Assembly: GCA_016865505.2 (NCBI GenBank)
Contig: AP025252.1
Span: forward strand, 4,092,001 to 4,156,000
Reading direction: 5' to 3'
Length of the DNA: 64,000 nucleotides
Origin: Bryobacterales bacterium F-183
GTDB lineage: Bacteria > Acidobacteriota > Terriglobia > Bryobacterales > Bryobacteraceae
In this document: positions 59,834 through 64,000 of the stretch, one piece after another
How the letters are laid out: every line of letters begins with the position of its first letter
Position numbering within the stretch: position 1 is the first letter of the stretch
The notes under the pieces: generated by a model
The model's input: only the letters and a program-made list of their open reading frames with translations
What the model was told of the DNA's origin: nothing
The model's database searches: none
Made by a program: the position numbers and the translations under genes

Positions 59834-61137
59834 AGAACAACAACATCACAATAAAAAGGGCCCTGGCCATGGGAACGCTGGCAGCAGCCTCCCTGTGCGC
59901 GCAGGAAGTTTACTTCTCTCCCCAACAGGCAGAGGAAGTCCGCGCCCGTGCCAAAGCTGCGGTCGATGCGACAATCCGCAATCAGGTGGAGGTCCGCGTC
60001 AAGGACGGTCTCGTGTACCGCGGCCGCGAAGATGATCTCTATCGTCGTGCCGCCCGCCAGTTGGACGACCGTAAATATGAAGAGGCGCTCGTCTATTACA
60101 ACCGGATCATTGAACAGAAGGGTCCAAGAACCGAGGGCGCGTTGTACTGGAAGGCCTACACGATGGCCAAAATGGGGACGCGGGACGGTGCGCTTGCGGC
60201 GCTGGACGAGTTGCGCAAGAACTATCCGCAGAGCCGCTGGCTGAACGACGCCAAGGCACTCGAGCTTGAGATTCGTCAGCGTGGTGGCCGGGCTGCTTCG
60301 CCCGAATCGGTCGAGGACGAGGAACTCAAGCTGCTCGCCATCAATGGCCTGCTATCCACAGATCCGGAACGTGCCATCCCGCTTCTTGAAAAGCAGCTGA
60401 ATAGCCCGGCGAACTCGCCCAAGCTAAAGGACCGCGCGCTGTTTGTCCTGGCGCAGAGCCGCAATCAGAAGGCCCGTGAGATCATCGCCCGCTACGCAGC
60501 CGGCGGCAGTACCAACCCCGATCAACAGGCGCTCGCGATCCAGTACCTCGGCTCTTTTGGGAAAGAGAATCGCGACAAGCTAATGGAGATCTACCGCGGC
60601 TCGAACGAACCGCAGGTGAAGCGCGCGGTACTTCGCGGACTACAGATGTCGCGAGACGCCGAATACCTTCTCCAGATCGCCCGAAGTGAGCAGAACCCGG
60701 ACTTGCAGCGTGAGGCGATCCGCTTTGCAGGCTTCGCAGGTGGCGACGTTGGCGCACTTTGGAACTCCAATCTTCCAAAGGAGACCAAGGAGGCGGTGCT
60801 GGAAGGTCTGATGGCCCGCCAGAATATCGACAAGTTGGTAGAAGTCGCAAAGTCGGATTCCGACCCCCAAGTCCGGCGCCGGGCCATCGAGTTCCTTGGT
60901 GGCGTACAGCGCGAACGCGGCGGCACGATACTGCAACAACTTTACACCAGCGAACAGGACAAAAAGGTTCGTGCCTCAATCCTGCATAGCCTTCGTGGAC
61001 AAGAAAATGTCAAAGCCCTGATTGAGGTGGCACGCAAAGAGACGGACCCTCAATTGAAGCGTGAAGCCGTCCAGATGCTCAGCAGCATGAAGAATCCGGA
61101 AGCTACGGAGTTTCTCGTGGAGCTCTTGAACAAATGA
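59830..61137 (+). CDS. Exported TPR/HEAT-repeat protein
   Basis: 435 aa with a signal peptide (about 1-25, ending SLCAQ). First a TPR-like stretch (DLYRRAARQLDDRKYEEALVYYNRIIEQKG, LYWKAYTMAKMGTRDGALAALDEL). Then about ten short HEAT/PBS-lyase-type repeats, such as LKLLAINGLLSTDPERAIPLLEKQL, VKRAVLRGLQMSRDAEYLLQIAR, VRRRAIEFLGGVQRERGGTILQQLY, LKREAVQMLSSMKNPEATEFLVELL. AAAGGA precedes the ATG, which overlaps the anti-sigma stop. Probably a periplasmic protein-binding scaffold controlled by, or controlling, the sigma pathway. Confidence 0.9.
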   Translation: MKNNNITIKRALAMGTLAAASLCAQEVYFSPQQAEEVRARAKAAVDATIRNQVEVRVKDGLVYRGREDDLYRRAARQLDDRKYEEALVYYNRIIEQKGPRTEGALYWKAYTMAKMGTRDGALAALDELRKNYPQSRWLNDAKALELEIRQRGGRAASPESVEDEELKLLAINGLLSTDPERAIPLLEKQLNSPANSPKLKDRALFVLAQSRNQKAREIIARYAAGGSTNPDQQALAIQYLGSFGKENRDKLMEIYRGSNEPQVKRAVLRGLQMSRDAEYLLQIARSEQNPDLQREAIRFAGFAGGDVGALWNSNLPKETKEAVLEGLMARQNIDKLVEVAKSDSDPQVRRRAIEFLGGVQRERGGTILQQLYTSEQDKKVRASILHSLRGQENVKALIEVARKETDPQLKREAVQMLSSMKNPEATEFLVELLNK

Positions 61138-61913
61138 AACTCGCCGCCGCGTTAACTCTCGCTGTCGCAGCAGTCGCGGCGGCACAACAACCAAAGCTAC
61201 TGGAATCGACATTGGAGACGCGCTCGCTACCCGCTGGCGCCTCTCCAATAGAGCAGGTTGTGCGCGACACCAAGGGCGCTGCCTGGATCGCCTGGCGAAT
61301 CGCTACGGTACCTTCACGGCGGCAAATGTGCTCCATACAAGGGCCAATCGCACGGCTCGAGGGCACGCGCGAAGCCTTCGTTTTCATTCGCGTGGAGAAC
61401 GGGCAGGCCCAGCGCATTCGTACCTTCTCGCCCGATTGTGAGATTGACGCAGGCGGGCTGCCAGTCCTCTACTTTGATACCGTCGCCCAATCCGGCATGT
61501 TGGCGTTTCTTAGGACCTTTGTGAACTGGGACTCCGGGAAGCTTGCCGATCATGCGGTGCAAGCGATCGGCCTGTTGCCCGAAGCGGATGCGCTCCAGGC
61601 AACAGAGCAGTACCTCGTTGCCAATCTGCCGATCTCGGCAAGACGCAATGCCGCCACCGCGTTGGGCGAGTTTCACCCGGATCGAGCAATTCCGCTCCTG
61701 ACAAGGATTTTGCACCAGGACGATGAGCCGCGAATGCGCGAGCACGCTGTGTATGCCTTGTCGCTATCGCCCAAGGGAACCGCACTGCTACTGGACATCG
61801 CAAACCGAAAGGTCCAGGCGGCACCAGCGATTCGTCAGAAAGCAGTGTTCTGGTTGGCGCGCTCCTCTCTACCGGAAGCCCGCCGCTACATCGAGACCAT
61901 CCTCGAGCGTTAG
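61134..61913 (+). CDS. Second exported HEAT-repeat protein of the sigma operon
   Basis: 259 aa with a signal peptide (MKLAAALTLAVAAVAAAQ). The middle (about 25-125) is a non-repeat beta-rich region with two cysteines (RRQMCSIQG, FSPDCEIDAGG). The C-terminal half has four HEAT-like repeats: ADHAVQAIGLLPEADALQATEQYL, ARRNAATALGEFHPDRAIPLLTRIL, MREHAVYALSLSPKGTALLLDIA, IRQKAVFWLARSSLPEARRYIETIL. The ATG overlaps the preceding gene by 4 nt. The stop abuts the convergent phosphodiesterase stop with no base between them. Confidence 0.88.
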   Translation: MKLAAALTLAVAAVAAAQQPKLLESTLETRSLPAGASPIEQVVRDTKGAAWIAWRIATVPSRRQMCSIQGPIARLEGTREAFVFIRVENGQAQRIRTFSPDCEIDAGGLPVLYFDTVAQSGMLAFLRTFVNWDSGKLADHAVQAIGLLPEADALQATEQYLVANLPISARRNAATALGEFHPDRAIPLLTRILHQDDEPRMREHAVYALSLSPKGTALLLDIANRKVQAAPAIRQKAVFWLARSSLPEARRYIETILER

Positions 61914-64000
61914 CTAGCGCAAGGTAAGCGCCCGACCGGGCAATCCGTCGCGCTTTAACCCAAGCGCTTCCAGAACCGTCGGGACGAAATCGAGCCCATC
62001 GCAAGGTTCCTCAATTCGCAGTCCGCGGCCAACGCCGGTCTTGGCGCCGCCCCAGAACATCAGTACAGAATGCGTAGAGATGCGAAAGAAACTTCCATGA
62101 TTCCCGCCAGGGTTGAAACTACGTACATTGAAATTCCAATGATTGTTGGCATGGATGAGGACGTCGGCTCGGGCTAAGTCCCGTTGCTTGGTGAGAGGCT
62201 TCTCAAAGTGATCCAAAATCCCGATCACACCGTTGGAGTAACGGGTACGATGTACGGCACGCATCCACTCACGCTCGGAATGCGGCTCAGCCAGCCACTC
62301 CTGGCCGCCATGAAACTCCGGATCTTCGAGGATGCGCAATGGCAGCCCGGGCTTCCAACCGTCCAGGGCTTCGTATCGAATCATTCCCTTGCTATCCCGA
62401 GACACTCGCACCCGGCGGTTCGGCGCGGCATACAAAAGCACGGATCGATCATCCAGCTCGGGCATCGCAACGAAGTCTACTGGCTCCTTCGCCACCTGTT
62501 TCTGAGGTTGGTTTTTTGTCGTCAGTTCGGTGAGCGCCCGCAGATAATCAACGGTTCGAAAGGTGCCGTCCTCGCGCAGTTCTACCGCGTAATTCTCCAG
62601 GTCTCCGGGACCATTTCGCTCGCCCATCGCGCCAGGGGGAATCAGTTCCTCGATGGCAAACTTCTTGCCGGTTAGCATCTGCCGATCCAGAGCCAATACT
62701 TTCTCCAACGACATCGCGTACTCGGCGTATTTCGTGCGTGTCGTGCCCCACCAGCGGATCTGTGCAGCCGCACGCCGGTCGTCTTCCGTCTTGACGTCCT
62801 CAGGCGAAATCGCTCGTGCCAACTTGCCGTCCAGCCGCACGATCTCTACGCGCAACTCCGCTAGGGCCTTGGACCACCGTTCACGTTGAGAGTCGATGAT
62901 CGACAATGCCAAGTCCCACTTCTCACGCAGTAGCGCCATGTGCAGCCGGTTGAGGTGGTTGTTGCGGAAGTACACCGATGCACGCTCGTTCCCATCCAGG
63001 TCCAACATCACCGTGGGGTACTGCTTGTGCCGGCCCGCCAGGTAAACCGACGCGTCACTCGCAGTCGTCACGCGGTAAACCATAGGGTCCAACCCCATCA
63101 CCTTGTACTCTTGCATCGCGTGCCGGTTGGTCACCACATGGTGCCCGCCGCCAGACGCGCTGGTGAAGTAATCGATCAGGTTGTACCCCTGGCTGTAAAT
63201 ACCGTCCACCGTGTTCATGCCATGATCGGACACCACCGCCAGTAGCGTTTCATCGGCCAGCGGAGACTTCTGAATTGCGGTAAAGATCCGGCCAACTGTT
63301 CGGTCCAGCTTCTCAAACACTGCGGCATGGCTGAACTTGTCCATGGTCAAGTGACCTTGATGGTCAAAGTCTCCGGAGAAAAAGTCCAGGTATCGGACAC
63401 TCGGGTCCTCGAGCTTTTCCAGCAGTTCCCGTTCCATTTCTTCATACACACCTTGCCCGAAGCTAAATCCCGCTTGCCACTCGTCCATCAACTGACGCGC
63501 CGGACGCCCGCTCAAGCGTGTCGTCAGGACCCTGGGCAACGTCCGAAACCGGACCGCGCGCTGATTCAGTTGAAACGCCTGATACCGCTCGGGGCGCCGG
63601 AACCAATCGAGCAGCATCGGCACGCCGGCTTCGTCGGACACTTGTACGCTGGGCATATCCGCCAGCTTGCCCCGCGAGTAGTTGATGTAAAACGGAATGA
63701 AATTGAGATAGTCGTAAACGTGCGACGTGTACCTGTCAAACTCCGCGTTGCCGTGGATCTGTGTATGCTGGCCCGTATCAAGAACCTGCCAGGACGGCAC
63801 CGATAGGCTGATACCTCGCGTGTAAAAGTTGAGGAATCGCACGCCCTGCCGTTCGAAGATGTGCTCCATCCATGGTGCGCGACTCTTGCCTGTGGCAGGA
63901 TTCTTCTCGGCGAGCGCCTTCTCGACGTACCACCCAGGCAGTCCGTCGAGCTTAATAACCACAACGCGCTTCGCAACCTGGGCGTCCACGCAACAGCACG
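61914..64000 (-). CDS. Type I phosphodiesterase/nucleotide pyrophosphatase-like protein (alkaline phosphatase superfamily; 5' end outside window)
   Basis: At least 690 residues, probably cut at the right edge: the frame is open to base 64000 and the residues before VAKRVVVIKLDGLPGWY (Cys/Val-rich) look like the end of a signal peptide. A GTG at 63989 is a possible internal start. Alkaline-phosphatase-fold signs: metal Asp in VIKLDGLPG, a Ser/Thr nucleophile region in ISLSVPSWQVLDTGQHTQIHGN, FSGDFDHQGHLTM, AVVSDHGMNTVDG, and late FNPGGNHGSFFRISTHSVLMFWGG. A helical insert (about 345-450) separates the halves. Substrate unknown; phosphodiester or phosphomonoester. Confidence 0.85.
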   Translation of the reverse strand, partial: CCCVDAQVAKRVVVIKLDGLPGWYVEKALAEKNPATGKSRAPWMEHIFERQGVRFLNFYTRGISLSVPSWQVLDTGQHTQIHGNAEFDRYTSHVYDYLNFIPFYINYSRGKLADMPSVQVSDEAGVPMLLDWFRRPERYQAFQLNQRAVRFRTLPRVLTTRLSGRPARQLMDEWQAGFSFGQGVYEEMERELLEKLEDPSVRYLDFFSGDFDHQGHLTMDKFSHAAVFEKLDRTVGRIFTAIQKSPLADETLLAVVSDHGMNTVDGIYSQGYNLIDYFTSASGGGHHVVTNRHAMQEYKVMGLDPMVYRVTTASDASVYLAGRHKQYPTVMLDLDGNERASVYFRNNHLNRLHMALLREKWDLALSIIDSQRERWSKALAELRVEIVRLDGKLARAISPEDVKTEDDRRAAAQIRWWGTTRTKYAEYAMSLEKVLALDRQMLTGKKFAIEELIPPGAMGERNGPGDLENYAVELREDGTFRTVDYLRALTELTTKNQPQKQVAKEPVDFVAMPELDDRSVLLYAAPNRRVRVSRDSKGMIRYEALDGWKPGLPLRILEDPEFHGGQEWLAEPHSEREWMRAVHRTRYSNGVIGILDHFEKPLTKQRDLARADVLIHANNHWNFNVRSFNPGGNHGSFFRISTHSVLMFWGGAKTGVGRGLRIEEPCDGLDFVPTVLEALGLKRDGLPGRALTLR

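Overview
The window is a gene-dense (about 98 % coding), GC-rich bacterial chromosome segment. It carries 56 protein-coding genes and no rRNA, tRNA, CRISPR array, insertion sequence or phage gene that I can see. The gene content suggests an acidobacterium of the Bryobacterales/Solibacterales type: a twin-arginine DUF1552 protein next to a DUF1587/1592/1585-type cytochrome, a fused membrane/spermidine-synthase-like protein, exported beta-propeller and HEAT-repeat proteins, RNase J and an FHA-GAF-PP2C phosphatase. The taxonomic call is inference from content only.

Layout. 1-2036 (minus): Xaa-Pro peptidase cut by the left edge, and a quinone oxidoreductase. 2089-5649 (plus): Fur-family repressor translationally coupled to an FHA-GAF-PP2C phosphatase, then an exported PQQ-type propeller. 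5603-14349 (minus): ten consecutive genes with gaps of at most 26 nt. From upstream to downstream these are DUF4332, YbaY-like lipoprotein, DUF5655, GlcE, GlcF, BNR propeller, then four overlapping genes: HisD-like, APH-like kinase, HAD phosphatase and HisC-like. 14510-16202: YjbR, RuvA and RsmE. 16203-16949: the only long stretch without a gene; it looks like decayed sequence. 16950-21804 (minus): zinc-ribbon protein, gamma-glutamyltransferase and an HD-GYP/GAF/GGDEF c-di-GMP protein. 21878-27603 (plus): OmpA-domain coiled-coil protein, membrane spermidine-synthase-like protein, TIM-barrel isomerase and M20 peptidase. 27600-33315 (minus): chemosensory set CheA hybrid, PilJ-like MCP and CheW. 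33452-37502 (plus): POT peptide transporter, M24 peptidase and a barrel-less GH31 relative. 37499-41281: GntR regulator, LytTR response regulator, DUF7079, LarB and a Cys-rich/GNAT fusion. 41336-46131 (plus): MazG, GNAT, N-succinylamino-acid-racemase/OSBS-type enolase, EamA and MFS transporters. 46109-51027 (minus): exported ankyrin protein, DUF1552 and DUF1592-type cytochrome. 51071-52753 (minus): Gln-rich membrane protein. 52728-61913 (plus): PBP4-type carboxypeptidase, FmdB, RNase J, GlcD-like oxidase, a small CxxC protein, a glycosyltransferase, then ECF sigma, anti-sigma and two exported HEAT proteins. 61914-64000 (minus): phosphodiesterase-type alkaline phosphatase cut by the right edge.

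The most interesting item is the overlapping cassette at 5603-9970. Its HisD homolog has changes at two positions that bind zinc in E. coli HisD, and a third in the adjacent conserved GTNHVLPT motif. An APH-fold kinase and a HAD phosphatase sit between the HisD-like and HisC-like genes. This looks like a complete 'phosphorylate, transaminate, dephosphorylate, oxidise' module, possibly for an amino acid or amino alcohol other than histidine. Secondary items are a predicted D-to-L amino-acid module (42127-43967), a GH31 protein that has lost its catalytic barrel (35919-37502), a sigma/anti-sigma/HEAT operon (58488-61913) and an exported ankyrin/DUF1552/cytochrome operon (46109-51027).
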